DNA of 64,000 nucleotides from the NCBI GenBank assembly GCA_029782295.1, contig JAKOVB010000124.1, positions 62,001-126,000 of the forward strand, written 5' to 3'. This document shows, piece after piece, positions 19,954 to 28,287 of the stretch. Below the pieces are notes generated by a model. That model was not told where the DNA came from and made no database searches. It saw only the letters and a list, made by a program, of their open reading frames with translations. The DNA comes from Pseudomonadota bacterium. Lineage in GTDB: Bacteria; Pseudomonadota; Gammaproteobacteria; Burkholderiales; Methylophilaceae. A program made the translations under genes and the position numbers. How positions within the stretch are numbered: position 1 is the stretch's first letter; each line of letters starts with the position of its first letter.

Positions 19954-20448
19954 TTAATCGCGGAAATTACCAAACTTGAGCGGGAAGTCGGTAATGGATT
20001 TCTTCGCATGGGCGATGGCGTCCTGCAGCACATCGCGCTTGGCACCGGTGACGCGCACGGTGTCGCCCTGAATGCTGGCCTGCACTTTGAGACCGGAGTC
20101 CTTGAGCAGTTTGACCAGCTTCTTCGCCAGGTCGCTGTCGATGCCGTCCTGAATCTTCAGCACCTGCTTCACCTTGTTGCCGGATACTTTTTGAATATCC
20201 TGCGCATCCAGGCGCTTGCTACTGTCCGGCTCTTTCTTTTCCATGGCCGGGAACAGGATGTCCTTGATCTGATCGAGTTGGAAATCGTTGTCACCATTCA
20301 TGGTGATGAGCTTGTCCTTCTCGTTCAGTTCAACGGCCGCCGAGGTGCCCTTGAAGTCGTAGCGGTTGCCAATCTGGCGCGCCGCCACGTCGACGGCATT
20401 CTTGATGCCGACCATGTCGGCTTCGGAAGTGATGTCAAATGAAGGCAT
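19954..20448 (-). CDS. yajQ: YajQ family nucleotide-binding protein
   Basis: A 164-aa protein of the UPF0234/YajQ family, starting MPSFDITSEADMVGIKNAVD and containing the conserved NRYDFKG and the C-terminal KFGNFRD. Members bind nucleotides, and a Xanthomonas homologue was reported as a cyclic-di-GMP effector; others bind tRNA or GTP. The protein has two ferredoxin-like lobes and no membrane segment. It sits 15 bases before leuC on the same strand. Confidence 0.93.
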   Translation of the reverse strand: MPSFDITSEADMVGIKNAVDVAARQIGNRYDFKGTSAAVELNEKDKLITMNGDNDFQLDQIKDILFPAMEKKEPDSSKRLDAQDIQKVSGNKVKQVLKIQDGIDSDLAKKLVKLLKDSGLKVQASIQGDTVRVTGAKRDVLQDAIAHAKKSITDFPLKFGNFRD

Positions 20449-20519
20449 CTGAATCTCCTGTCAAAGTTTCGGCGCAGACCCCGCCAGGCACGAGCGGCAA
20501 AGCGGGGGCAAGCGGGTAC

Positions 20520-20831
20520 CTATTCGAAGTGGCAGACGTAGTCCAGGGTTTCCAGCGTTTCAATGTCAAAGCTGGAGTTGCCCGGTACGGAGAACTTTTC
20601 GCCTGCACCGTAGGTATTCCAGGCTTCTTCGCCCTTCATGCGGACCTTGCAGAGACCATGGTTGATTTCCATCAGTTCCGGGGAACCGGTGTTGAATGTC
20701 AGGGTGCTGGGGAAAATCACGCCCACGGTGCAGCGGGTGCCGTTGGGAAACATGACGGTGTGGCTGACGCACTTGCCGTCGAAGTAGATGTTCGCCTTTT
20801 TCTTGACGCTGACGTTGTCGAATTGAGCCAT
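20520..20831 (-). CDS. ppnP: Pyrimidine/purine nucleoside phosphorylase
   Basis: A 103-aa single-domain cupin of the PpnP (YaiE, formerly DUF1255) family, which phosphorolyses a broad range of nucleosides to base and ribose-1-phosphate. Family features are the start [30 protein letters not shown] and the C-terminal DYVCHFE. I use the ATG at 20831 because AGGAG lies about eight bases upstream; a longer frame to 20858 lacks such support. It lies between argG and yajQ with its own spacing of 46 and 71 bases, so co-transcription is possible but not certain. Confidence 0.92.
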   Translation of the reverse strand: MAQFDNVSVKKKANIYFDGKCVSHTVMFPNGTRCTVGVIFPSTLTFNTGSPELMEINHGLCKVRMKGEEAWNTYGAGEKFSVPGNSSFDIETLETLDYVCHFE

Positions 20832-20877
20832 TTTGTTATCTCCTGGATGTGCGCCCATCGGGACGCACCTTGGTTTT

Positions 20878-22101
20878 TTAAGATCTTCTGGTTTTCAGGT
20901 TCGCGGCAATGCGCATGCGCAGCGCATTCAGCTTGATGAAACCGCCGGCGTCCTTCTGGTCGTATGCACCGGCATCATCCTCGAAGGTCGCGATGGTCGG
21001 GTCGAACAGGGAATCGCTCTTGCTGTCGCGGCCCACCACGATCACGTTGCCCTTGTAGAGCTTGACGCGCACGGAGCCGTTGACGTTCTTCTGGGTGTGG
21101 TCGATCAGGGTCTGCAGTGCGACGCGCTCCGGACTCCACCAGTAGCCGTTGTAAATCAGGCTGGCATAACGTGGCATCAGGTCGTCCTTGAGGTGCGCCA
21201 CTTCGCGATCCAGGGTCAGGGACTCGATGGCGCGGTGCGCCTTCAGCATGATGGTGCCGCCGGGGGTTTCATAGCACCCGCGGGACTTCATGCCCACATA
21301 GCGGTTCTCGACCAGGTCGAGACGACCGATACCGTGCTTGCCGCCCAGCTTGTTCAGTTCGGCCAGCAGGTCGTGGGGTTTCATGCGCTTGCCGTTCAGG
21401 GCCACCGGGTCGCCGTTGATGTATTCGATGTCCAGGTATTCGGCCTGGTCCGGCGCCTTCTCCGGGGAAACCGTCCAACGCCACATGTCTTCCTCGGCCT
21501 CGGCCATCGGGTTTTCCAGGTGGCGGCCTTCGTAGGAAATATGCAGCAGGTTGGCATCCATGGAATACGGGCTGCCGCCTTGCTTGTGCTTCATGTCGAC
21601 CGGGATGCCGTGGGTTTCGGCATACGCCATCAGCTTCTCGCGGGACAGCAGGTCCCACTGACGCCAGGGAGCGATCACCTTGATGTTCGGGTTGAGCGCA
21701 TAAGCTCCCAGTTCGAAACGTACCTGGTCGTTGCCCTTGCCGGTCGCACCATGAGAAATCGCATCAGCGCCGGTTTCACGGGCGATTTCGATCAGACGCT
21801 TGGCGATCAGCGGGCGAGCAATGGAGGTCCCCAGCAGGTATTCGCCCTCGTAAACGGTATTGGCACGAAACATCGGGAAAACGAAGTCGCGCACGAATTC
21901 CTCACGCAGGTCATCAATATAGATTTCCTTGATGCCGAACTTCTTCGCCTTTTCACGCGCCGGCTCCAGCTCTTCGCCCTGGCCGACATCGGCAGTGAAG
22001 GTCACCACTTCGCACTGGTATTCGTCCTGCAGCCACTTGAGGATGACCGAGGTGTCCAGGCCGCCCGAGTAGGCGAGCACTACTTTCTTGATTTCGCTCA
22101 T
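20878..22101 (-). CDS. argG: Argininosuccinate synthase
   Basis: ArgG joins citrulline and aspartate with ATP to form argininosuccinate. The 407-aa protein has the N-type ATP pyrophosphatase P-loop AYSGGLDTS near residues 10-18, [15 protein letters not shown] and [13 protein letters not shown], as in the common bacterial type. It follows argF on the same strand after a 139-base gap with hairpins, in the order argD-argF-argG. Confidence 0.97.
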   Translation of the reverse strand: MSEIKKVVLAYSGGLDTSVILKWLQDEYQCEVVTFTADVGQGEELEPAREKAKKFGIKEIYIDDLREEFVRDFVFPMFRANTVYEGEYLLGTSIARPLIAKRLIEIARETGADAISHGATGKGNDQVRFELGAYALNPNIKVIAPWRQWDLLSREKLMAYAETHGIPVDMKHKQGGSPYSMDANLLHISYEGRHLENPMAEAEEDMWRWTVSPEKAPDQAEYLDIEYINGDPVALNGKRMKPHDLLAELNKLGGKHGIGRLDLVENRYVGMKSRGCYETPGGTIMLKAHRAIESLTLDREVAHLKDDLMPRYASLIYNGYWWSPERVALQTLIDHTQKNVNGSVRVKLYKGNVIVVGRDSKSDSLFDPTIATFEDDAGAYDQKDAGGFIKLNALRMRIAANLKTRRS

Positions 22102-22173
22102 TATTCAACTTTTCTCAACAATAAAATTCCATCAGGGTCTTCCGGGAGAGGGTGATCAGTTTTGGCTACGGCC

Positions 22174-22205
22174 GCCGCTTCGCGGCTTAACTTGCTTACG
22201 CAAGT
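22174..22205. repeat. Two tandem hairpins between argF and argG
   Basis: The first has arms GCCGC (22174-22178) and GCGGC (22182-22186); the second has arms ACTTGC (22190-22195) and GCAAGT (22200-22205) with a TTAC loop. Neither has a T-run. They may be a weak terminator, an mRNA-stability element or part of a dispersed repeat. Confidence 0.45.
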
Positions 22206-22240
22206 GAGCCTGCGCCGAAATCGCCCTCACGCCCCCGCGA

Positions 22241-23161
22241 TTACCCAGCAACCTTCCCCAGCAAAAGGTATTCCATCAGGGCCTTCTGGGTGTGAAGGCG
22301 ATTTTCCGCCTCATCCCAGACCACGCTTTGCGGGCCATCGATGACCTCTGCGGCCACTTCCTCACCACGGTGCGCCGGCAGGCAATGCATGAACACCGCA
22401 TCCTTGCCTGCCACCTTCATCATGTCGGCATCGACCTGCCAGTCGGCGAAATCGCGCATGCGTTCTTCGTTTTCCGCTTCGAAACCCATCGAGGTCCACA
22501 CGTCCGTGGTCACCAGATCGGCACCCCGCGCGGCTTCCATCGGGTCGGCAAATTCCTCGTAGTGGGCGTGTCCGTAGAGACCGGCGCGTTCCAGCTCCAC
22601 CTCGTAGCCCGGCGGGGTCGAAACGTGCACGTTGAAATCCAGCACTTCCGCAGCCTGCAGCCAGGTATTGCAGACATTGTTGGAATCACCGATCCAAGCC
22701 ACCGTCTTGCCCTGGATCGGGCCGCGATGCTCGATGAAGGTGTAGATGTCCGCGAGAATCTGGCACGGGTGATATTCGTTGGTCAGGCCGTTGATCACCG
22801 GCACGCGCGAATTGGCCGCAAAGCGCTCGATGATCTCCTGCTCGTAAGTGCGGATCATCACCAGATCGCTCATGCGCGAAATCACCTGAGCGGCGTCTTC
22901 CACGGGCTCGCCACGGCCCAGTTGCGAATCGCGGGTGTTCAGGTAGATAGCCGAACCGCCGAGCTGCTGCATCCCCGCCTCGAAGGACAGGCGGGTACGG
23001 GTACTGGCTTTCTCGAAAATCATCACCAACGTACGGTCGGACAGCGGCCAGTACTGCTGATAGGCCTTGAACTGCTGCTTGATCCAGCGGGTACGCTCGA
23101 ACAGGTAATCCAGTTCTTCACGGGTCAGGTCGTTAAATTGCAGAAAATGTTTGATTGCCAT
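22241..23161 (-). CDS. argF: Ornithine carbamoyltransferase
   Basis: ArgF makes citrulline from ornithine and carbamoyl phosphate. The 306-aa protein has the carbamoyl-phosphate motif STRTR at residues 53-57 and the catalytic MHCLPAHRGEEV near 265. Its length fits the anabolic enzyme of betaproteobacteria. argD ends 19 bases upstream on the same strand, so the two are likely one transcript. Confidence 0.96.
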   Translation of the reverse strand: MAIKHFLQFNDLTREELDYLFERTRWIKQQFKAYQQYWPLSDRTLVMIFEKASTRTRLSFEAGMQQLGGSAIYLNTRDSQLGRGEPVEDAAQVISRMSDLVMIRTYEQEIIERFAANSRVPVINGLTNEYHPCQILADIYTFIEHRGPIQGKTVAWIGDSNNVCNTWLQAAEVLDFNVHVSTPPGYEVELERAGLYGHAHYEEFADPMEAARGADLVTTDVWTSMGFEAENEERMRDFADWQVDADMMKVAGKDAVFMHCLPAHRGEEVAAEVIDGPQSVVWDEAENRLHTQKALMEYLLLGKVAG

Positions 23162-23180
23162 AGCGAGGCTCGATTTAGTT

Positions 23181-24362
23181 TTATTCGCTCAAAAATTGTT
23201 TGACCAGCGCCGACAGCCGATCCACCAGCTGCTGCGCTTCATCCTGTGTCATCACCAGCGGCGGCAGCAGACGGATGACAGAGTCCGCCGTCACGTTGAT
23301 CAACAGGCCGGCTTCCAGGGCAAGCTTCACGAGCTCACCGCACGGACGGTCGAGTTCGATCCCGATCATCAGGCCTGCGTTACGCACGGTCACCACGCCG
23401 GACACCCCCTGGAACACGGCCGTCATTGCCTGGTTGATCCAGTCGCCGAGTTTCTCTGCATGCGCGCACAAACCTTCATTCTCGATCGCGTCCAGCGTCG
23501 CCAGCCCTGCGGCACACGCGAGGGGATTGCCACCGAACGTCGAGCCGTGATTGCCGGGCTTGAAGGTTTCCGCTGCCACGCCACGGGCCACGCAGGCCCC
23601 GATGGGGACACCCGACCCCAACCCTTTGGCCAGGGTCATCACGTCAGGCTTGATGCCGGTGTGCTGGAACGCAAACATGGTACCGGTCCGTGCGATGCCG
23701 CTCTGCACTTCATCCAGCATCAGCAACCAGCCGTGCTTGTCGCAGATCTCGCGCAAGCCCTTCAGATAACCGGCGCCATCCTTCGGGATGTTGATGCCGC
23801 CCTCGCCCTGCACCGGCTCGACCAGCACCGCCACGATGTTGGAATCCTGCTCGGCCACATGGCGCACGGCATCGAGGTCATCGAACGGGACGCGCACGAA
23901 GCCCTGCACCAGCGGCTCGAAGCCGACCTGCACCTTGCGGTTGCCCGTCGCGGACAATGTCGCCATGGTCCGGCCATGGAAGGACTTGTCCATCACGATA
24001 ATGGTCGGATTCTCGACCCCCTTGTTGTGGCCGTAGAGCCGGGCGATCTTGATGGCGGCCTCGTTGGCTTCGCAACCGGAATTGCAGAAGAACACGCGAT
24101 CCATGCCGGAGAGCTCGCACAGGCGGTCCGCCAGCTTCGCCTGCTCGGCAATCGTGTAGATGTTGGAAACGTGGATCAGGCGGGCCGCCTGCTCGCCGAT
24201 CGCCTTGACCAGACCGGGATGGGCATGCCCGAGACCGTTCACGGCGACGCCCGCAAGCGCATCCAGATACTGGTTGCCGCGTTCATCCCACAACCAGACG
24301 CCCTGCCCCTTCACGAAGGTGACCGGCTGCCTGCCGTAAGTATTCATCAAGTGTTGAGACAT
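23181..24362 (-). CDS. argD: Acetylornithine aminotransferase
   Basis: This class III PLP aminotransferase makes N-acetylornithine in arginine synthesis and often also serves as N-succinyldiaminopimelate aminotransferase for lysine. The 393-aa protein has the LMLDEVQSGIARTG stretch and the PLP lysine in TLAKGLGSGVPIGA. I start it at MSQHLMNTYGRQPVTF (24362); an upstream in-frame start at 24389 lies inside a hairpin arm. argF follows after 19 bases. Confidence 0.95.
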   Translation of the reverse strand: MSQHLMNTYGRQPVTFVKGQGVWLWDERGNQYLDALAGVAVNGLGHAHPGLVKAIGEQAARLIHVSNIYTIAEQAKLADRLCELSGMDRVFFCNSGCEANEAAIKIARLYGHNKGVENPTIIVMDKSFHGRTMATLSATGNRKVQVGFEPLVQGFVRVPFDDLDAVRHVAEQDSNIVAVLVEPVQGEGGINIPKDGAGYLKGLREICDKHGWLLMLDEVQSGIARTGTMFAFQHTGIKPDVMTLAKGLGSGVPIGACVARGVAAETFKPGNHGSTFGGNPLACAAGLATLDAIENEGLCAHAEKLGDWINQAMTAVFQGVSGVVTVRNAGLMIGIELDRPCGELVKLALEAGLLINVTADSVIRLLPPLVMTQDEAQQLVDRLSALVKQFLSE

Positions 24363-24387
24363 GTTCGTTACCTGTTCCAAAAGCAAC

Positions 24388-24409
24388 AACGGCGGCCAAC
24401 GCCGCCGTT
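24388..24409 (-). terminator. Hairpin between the PuuD-like gene and argD
   Basis: AACGGCGGC (24388-24396) and GCCGCCGTT (24401-24409) form a perfect 9-bp stem with a four-base loop. On the minus strand it is followed by GTTGCTTTTGG, a modest U-run, so it may end the transcript of the PuuD-like gene before argD. Confidence 0.6.
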
Positions 24410-24426
24410 AGCAAAAATTCAAAGCC

Positions 24427-24918
24427 CTAGAGGCCGAAAACGGCCCGATGCGACAAACCGCCCGCCATGAAAAACAACATGGGGATGGTCAGCATCATGT
24501 TAGTTCGCGATGCCAGCAGGGCGACCCGTCGGGCCCTTGCCTTCTCATCGTCCGTCGCGGGCTTCATGCCCAGGACCTTCTGCTGGTTCGGCCAGATCAG
24601 AAGCCACACATTGACCAGCATCACCGTACCCAGCCAGGCCCCGATCCCGATCGGCGCCATCTCAGGCTGCAAGGTAAACGCCGCGACAAATTTCGGCCCA
24701 AGCAGGGCCGCTCCGGCCAGCCAGGTCACGACAGCGGCCCAACGGAACCACAACAGGGCACGCGGGGCGACGTGCCGGGTGATGCCGACCTCGGTACCGT
24801 CAGCCGCAGCATCCTTGAGCGCCGGCACCTGCACCAGGTTGAAATAGAACAGCATCCCCACCCAGGTGATGCCAGCCATGAAATGCATCCAGCGTGCGAT
24901 TGCAGGGACGTAATCCAC
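24427..24918 (-). CDS. PuuD-like (urate oxidase N-terminal family) membrane protein, short form
   Basis: A 163-aa membrane protein with four predicted helices. It resembles the first part of the PuuD/DUF989 membrane domain, with the family pattern RWMHFMAGITWVGMLFYFNL near residues 9-28. Full-length PuuD is about 400 residues with eight helices and a C-terminal cytochrome c domain, both lacking here, so urate oxidation is doubtful and this is better called a PuuD-like protein. The start codon is GTG at 24918, two bases after the stop of a 34-aa membrane ORF (TGAGGTG), which suggests coupling. It lies directly upstream of argD. Confidence 0.65.
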   Translation of the reverse strand: MDYVPAIARWMHFMAGITWVGMLFYFNLVQVPALKDAAADGTEVGITRHVAPRALLWFRWAAVVTWLAGAALLGPKFVAAFTLQPEMAPIGIGAWLGTVMLVNVWLLIWPNQQKVLGMKPATDDEKARARRVALLASRTNMMLTIPMLFFMAGGLSHRAVFGL

Positions 24919-24919
24919 C

Positions 24920-25024
24920 TCAACCCCCCGCCAGGATAAAATTTTTCAGGAATGCGACCAGCACGACCGTCAGCACCAACCCGGCGATGACCGTACCGGC
25001 AATCGAATCCAGAGGATTTTTCAT
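24920..25024 (-). CDS. 34-aa single-pass membrane protein
   Basis: A short ORF starting MKNPLDSIAGTVIAGLVLTV and ending LKNFILAGG. It has a polar N-terminus, one hydrophobic helix of about 20 residues and a Lys-Asn break near residue 27. It ends one base before the GTG of the PuuD-like gene, on the same strand. I recognise no family. The neat hydrophobic profile and tight spacing argue that it is real; the ribosome-binding site (a weak GGAATC or GGCT) is unconvincing. Confidence 0.5.
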   Translation of the reverse strand: MKNPLDSIAGTVIAGLVLTVVLVAFLKNFILAGG

Positions 25025-25183
25025 GTGAGCCGCGATTCCAAGTTTTAAAAGGGTAAAGGGTACCGTAAATCAGCCTCGCGGGCAAGGAACCCCTTGATAT
25101 ACAGACGCTATTTCAGCACTTCCAGCAGCAGAATTCCGCTTGGCATTTTCACCCCTGATCCGATTAACTCGGATTTGCAAGTC

Positions 25184-25212
25184 TTGAAAAAATCCCCCAT
25201 TCGGGCAAAATA
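25184..25212 (+). promoter_or_regulatory. Possible promoter of the Rieske oxygenase gene
   Basis: TTGAAA (25184-25189) and AAAATA (25207-25212) are separated by 17 bases, about 50 bases before the ATG. The -35 is good and the -10 poor. It lies in the 244-base region shared with the divergent 34-aa ORF. Confidence 0.35.
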
Positions 25213-25268
25213 CCCACTTGTTATATCCTGAAAGCACTGCAGTTTTGCCTCGGGGCAAGTTTCAATCC

Positions 25269-26375
25269 ATGTCTTCAGCGAACATTTCTCCCTTCCAGCG
25301 CCCTGTGCATGCCCAGCTACCGGTTTCGTGGTATGTCGACCCCGACATCTACGCCCTGGAGCAGCGCGTATTGTTCCCACACGCACCCAACTACATCGGC
25401 CACGAACTGATGGTGCCGAATGCCGGGGATTATCATTCCCTGGAATGGATGAACCACGGCAAGGCCCTGGTGAGAAACCAGAACGGCATCGAACTGATCA
25501 GCAACGTGTGCCGCCACCGCCAGGCACTGATGCTTAAGGGCAGAGGCAATGCCAAGAACATCGTCTGCCCGCTGCACCGCTGGACTTACAACCTGCAAGG
25601 GGAGCTTCGGGGCGCACCGCATTTCGATACCCAGCCCTGCCTCAACCTGAGTACCACTCCCCTCCAGAACTGGAACGGGCTGCTATTCGACAGCCAGCGC
25701 GACATTGCCAGGGACCTGGCCAGGCTCGGTTTCCTGAAAGACTTCGATTTCAGCGGTTTCGTGCTCGATCGCGTCATGATCGACGAATATCAGTTCAACT
25801 GGAAGACGTTTATCGAAGTCTACCTCGAGGACTACCATGTCGCCCCGTTCCATCCCGGGCTCGGCAATTTCGTCGATTGCGACGATCTCAAATGGGAGTT
25901 CGGCGAGTGGTACAGCGTGCAATCGGTCGGCATCAACAAGGCCCTGCAGAAATCCGGCTCACCGGTCTACCGGCGCTGGCAGGAGCAGGTACTGAAGTAC
26001 GGTAACGGCAACCTGCCCAAGTACGGCGCGATCTGGATGGTGTACTACCCTTTCCTGATGATCGAGTGGTATCCCCATGTACTGGTCGTGTCCAACATCA
26101 TTCCGCGCGGCCCGAACGCCTGCGCCAATGTCGTCGAGTTCTACTACCCGGAAGACATCGCCCTGTTCGAGCGCGAGTTCATCGAGGCCGAACAGGCCGC
26201 CTATCTGGAGACCGCCGTCGAGGATGAAGAAATCTGCCAGCGCATGCATGACGGCAGAACCTATCTCCATCGCCAGGGATTGAACGAGACCGGACCCTAC
26301 CAGCACCCGATGGAAACCGGCATGGAGCACTTCCACCTGTGGATGCGCTCCCAGCTCGAACCGCACCTGAAATAA
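25269..26375 (+). CDS. Rieske non-heme iron oxygenase, alpha-subunit type
   Basis: A 368-aa oxygenase with an N-terminal Rieske [2Fe-2S] domain and a C-terminal catalytic domain. The Rieske ligands are Cys81 and His83 (VCRHR) and Cys100 and His103 (CPLHRW); the mononuclear iron site has His190 and His195 in EDYHVAPFHPG. Members hydroxylate aromatic rings, choline-like compounds or sugars using electrons from a ferredoxin/reductase; none is encoded beside it, and there is no beta subunit. The substrate cannot be read from the sequence. I start it at MSSANISPFQRP; the frame is open further upstream but without a ribosome-binding site. An EamA transporter follows after 28 bases. Confidence 0.85.
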   Translation: MSSANISPFQRPVHAQLPVSWYVDPDIYALEQRVLFPHAPNYIGHELMVPNAGDYHSLEWMNHGKALVRNQNGIELISNVCRHRQALMLKGRGNAKNIVCPLHRWTYNLQGELRGAPHFDTQPCLNLSTTPLQNWNGLLFDSQRDIARDLARLGFLKDFDFSGFVLDRVMIDEYQFNWKTFIEVYLEDYHVAPFHPGLGNFVDCDDLKWEFGEWYSVQSVGINKALQKSGSPVYRRWQEQVLKYGNGNLPKYGAIWMVYYPFLMIEWYPHVLVVSNIIPRGPNACANVVEFYYPEDIALFEREFIEAEQAAYLETAVEDEEICQRMHDGRTYLHRQGLNETGPYQHPMETGMEHFHLWMRSQLEPHLK

Positions 26376-26403
26376 CGGAAATCGTCATTCCGACCGCCCG
26401 CTC

Positions 26404-27285
26404 ATGAAATCCACATCCATCGGCAACCTCTGGATGCTGGTCGCAGGCCTGTTTTTTGCCTGCATGGGCGTGCTGGTCAAGATCTGCGCGGTGAAATTCA
26501 CCAGCAACGAACTGGTCTTTTACCGCTCGCTGTTCGGCTTTCTCCTCATCCTCATCATCACGCGCAGCAGCGGAAAAACGCTCGCCACGCGCCAATGGAA
26601 GCTGCATCTGTCACGCAGCCTGCTCGGCTTCGCCTCGCTGGCACTGTATTTCTATGGCATCACCAAACTGCCGCTCGTGACCGCAGTCACGCTGAACTAC
26701 ACTTCCCCGATTTTCCTTGCCGTGCTCACCATGTTCTACATGCCCAAGGAGGCCAAGCCGCAACTGCTGTTCGCCATCGCCGTCGGATTTTGCGGCGTAG
26801 CCCTGCTGTTGCAGCCCAGCTTTTCCAGCGGCACCTGGATGCCCGCCTTGCTGGGGCTGGTTTCCGGATTGCTGGCCGGGATCGTCTACCTGCAGGTCAC
26901 GCAGCTGGGCCGCCTCGGCGAACCCGAATGGCGAACGGTCTTTTATTTCACCCTGGTTTGCACCCTTTGCAGCGGGATCGGGATGCTATTGCACCACTTC
27001 GAACCACCCACCCTGCGAGATCTCGCGCTGCTGGCTGCCATGGGCACCTGCGCCACGATCGCCCAGCTGGCCATGACCCGCGCCTATCGCAAAGGCAAAC
27101 CGCTGATCGCCGGCAGCCTTGCATTCAGCACACCCGCGCTGTCCAGCCTGCTCGGCTTCCTGCTGTGGGGGGAGACGCTCTCCACCACAGGCTGGATCGG
27201 CGCCGTCCTGATCATCGCCAGCGGCATCATCAGCCTGCGCGGCAAGGCAGGTTTTGACAAATCCGCACAAGCGCCTACACTGTAG
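26404..27285 (+). CDS. EamA/DMT-superfamily transporter
   Basis: A 293-aa protein with about ten transmembrane helices arranged as two EamA repeats, starting MKSTSIGNLWMLVAGLFFAC and containing FYRSLFGFLLILI and LNYTSPIFLAVLTM. Family members export metabolites such as amino acids, or take up compounds such as S-adenosylmethionine. The substrate is unknown here. It follows the Rieske oxygenase closely on the same strand, so it may move that enzyme's product or substrate; this is inference only. Confidence 0.88.
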   Translation: MKSTSIGNLWMLVAGLFFACMGVLVKICAVKFTSNELVFYRSLFGFLLILIITRSSGKTLATRQWKLHLSRSLLGFASLALYFYGITKLPLVTAVTLNYTSPIFLAVLTMFYMPKEAKPQLLFAIAVGFCGVALLLQPSFSSGTWMPALLGLVSGLLAGIVYLQVTQLGRLGEPEWRTVFYFTLVCTLCSGIGMLLHHFEPPTLRDLALLAAMGTCATIAQLAMTRAYRKGKPLIAGSLAFSTPALSSLLGFLLWGETLSTTGWIGAVLIIASGIISLRGKAGFDKSAQAPTL

Positions 27286-27302
27286 CCAAAGAAAGGGAAA
27301 AC

Positions 27303-27653
27303 ATGATTACAATCAACAACCAAGCACCCGGGCAAGTCATCGCAGCCGTCCTCGGTGAATTCACCCTCAAGGATTTCCAGGATCTGGAGAATGCCGTCGA
27401 ACACGCCCTCAGGTTCCAGGGCAAGGCCAACCTGCTGGTCGACCTGCGGGACATGGCCAGCTTTACGCTGGACGTGGCCTGGGAGGAAATCCGCTTCACC
27501 CGCCAGCACGCTCATGATTTCGACAGGATCGCACTGGTCGCCGGAAGCGAATGGCAGGAATGGAGCGCATGGCTGACCCGCCTTTTCACCGCTGCCGACA
27601 TGCAGGTATTCGAAGAATACGAGCCGGCTGTCGCATGGACCCAGGGAGGGTAA
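27303..27653 (+). CDS. SpoIIAA-like (STAS-related) protein
   Basis: A 116-aa soluble protein starting MITINNQAPGQVIAAVLGEF. It matches the layout of the SpoIIAA-like family: an N-terminal beta hairpin, the helix FQDLENAVEHAL, a strand NLLVDLRDM, and a C-terminal segment ending VFEEYEPAVAWTQ. These proteins have the STAS/CRAL-TRIO fold and mostly unknown roles. A good ribosome-binding site (AAAGGG) lies upstream, and its TAA overlaps the ATG of the next gene (TAATG), so the two are translated together. Confidence 0.75.
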   Translation: MITINNQAPGQVIAAVLGEFTLKDFQDLENAVEHALRFQGKANLLVDLRDMASFTLDVAWEEIRFTRQHAHDFDRIALVAGSEWQEWSAWLTRLFTAADMQVFEEYEPAVAWTQGG

Positions 27654-28282
27654 TGGTCATGTTCCACGACAAGCAGCGCCAGCTTCAGGATATCTTCGAC
27701 ACGCGCAAGCTGTCGGACCGCTTCCAGGAAACCATCATCCAGCCGGTGATCAACCCGGAGGACCAGGCCTATATCGCCGACAAGAACATGTTCTTCCTGG
27801 CCACCGTGGATGACCAGGGGCAGGCCAACTGCTCCTACAAAGGCGGCCCGCGCGGGTTCGTCAAGGTCATCGATGAAAAGACACTGGCCTTTCCGCTCTA
27901 TGACGGCAACGGCATGTACATGTCCGCAGGCAACGTGCTGGCCAACCCCAACATCGGCATGCTGTTCATCGATTTCGAGCAACAGACCCGCGTACGCGTC
28001 AACGGCCTGGCCACCATCGACATGAACGACCCGCTGATGGCGGAATACCCGGAAGCCCAGATGATCGTGCGGGTCGCCGTGCGCGAGACCTTCCCCAACT
28101 GCCAGCGTTATATCCACAAGATGCAGCTGGTGGAAGAATCGTCCTATGTCCCCAAGTCGGAATGCAAGACGCCGGTAGCTCCGTGGAAGAGCCTGGCGCT
28201 CGTGGCAGACGTGCTGCCCGCCCGCGATGCCCATCTGGCCGGCACGGACGACAACCCGGCCGTGGCGGTGAATCGCGCCTGA
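27653..28282 (+). CDS. Pyridoxamine 5'-phosphate oxidase-like FMN-binding protein
   Basis: A 209-aa protein with the split-barrel flavin-binding fold: DKNMFFLATVDDQGQANCSY near residues 44-63 is the usual first strand, and GNVLANPNIGMLFID follows. Such proteins bind FMN, F420 or heme and act as oxidases, reductases or sensors; the exact role is unknown. The start is either the ATG at 27653, overlapping the previous stop, or the ATG at 27659 two codons later, which is better spaced from GGAGGG. It is coupled to the SpoIIAA-like gene. Confidence 0.8.
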   Translation: MVMFHDKQRQLQDIFDTRKLSDRFQETIIQPVINPEDQAYIADKNMFFLATVDDQGQANCSYKGGPRGFVKVIDEKTLAFPLYDGNGMYMSAGNVLANPNIGMLFIDFEQQTRVRVNGLATIDMNDPLMAEYPEAQMIVRVAVRETFPNCQRYIHKMQLVEESSYVPKSECKTPVAPWKSLALVADVLPARDAHLAGTDDNPAVAVNRA

Positions 28283-28287
28283 TCGCC

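Noticed and set aside
17758-20442. A plus-strand open frame of 894 codons over leuD, entericidin and leuC
   Set aside because: It is antisense to well-identified enzymes, low in complexity and without domains; GC-rich codon use leaves such frames open by chance.
22102-22240. Intrinsic terminator or riboswitch between argF and argG
   Set aside because: The two hairpins are short and lack a T-run, and no conserved aptamer pattern is visible.
24427-24918. Calling the four-helix protein a urate hydroxylase
   Set aside because: It lacks half of the membrane domain and the cytochrome c domain of PuuD, and no purine-degradation genes are nearby.
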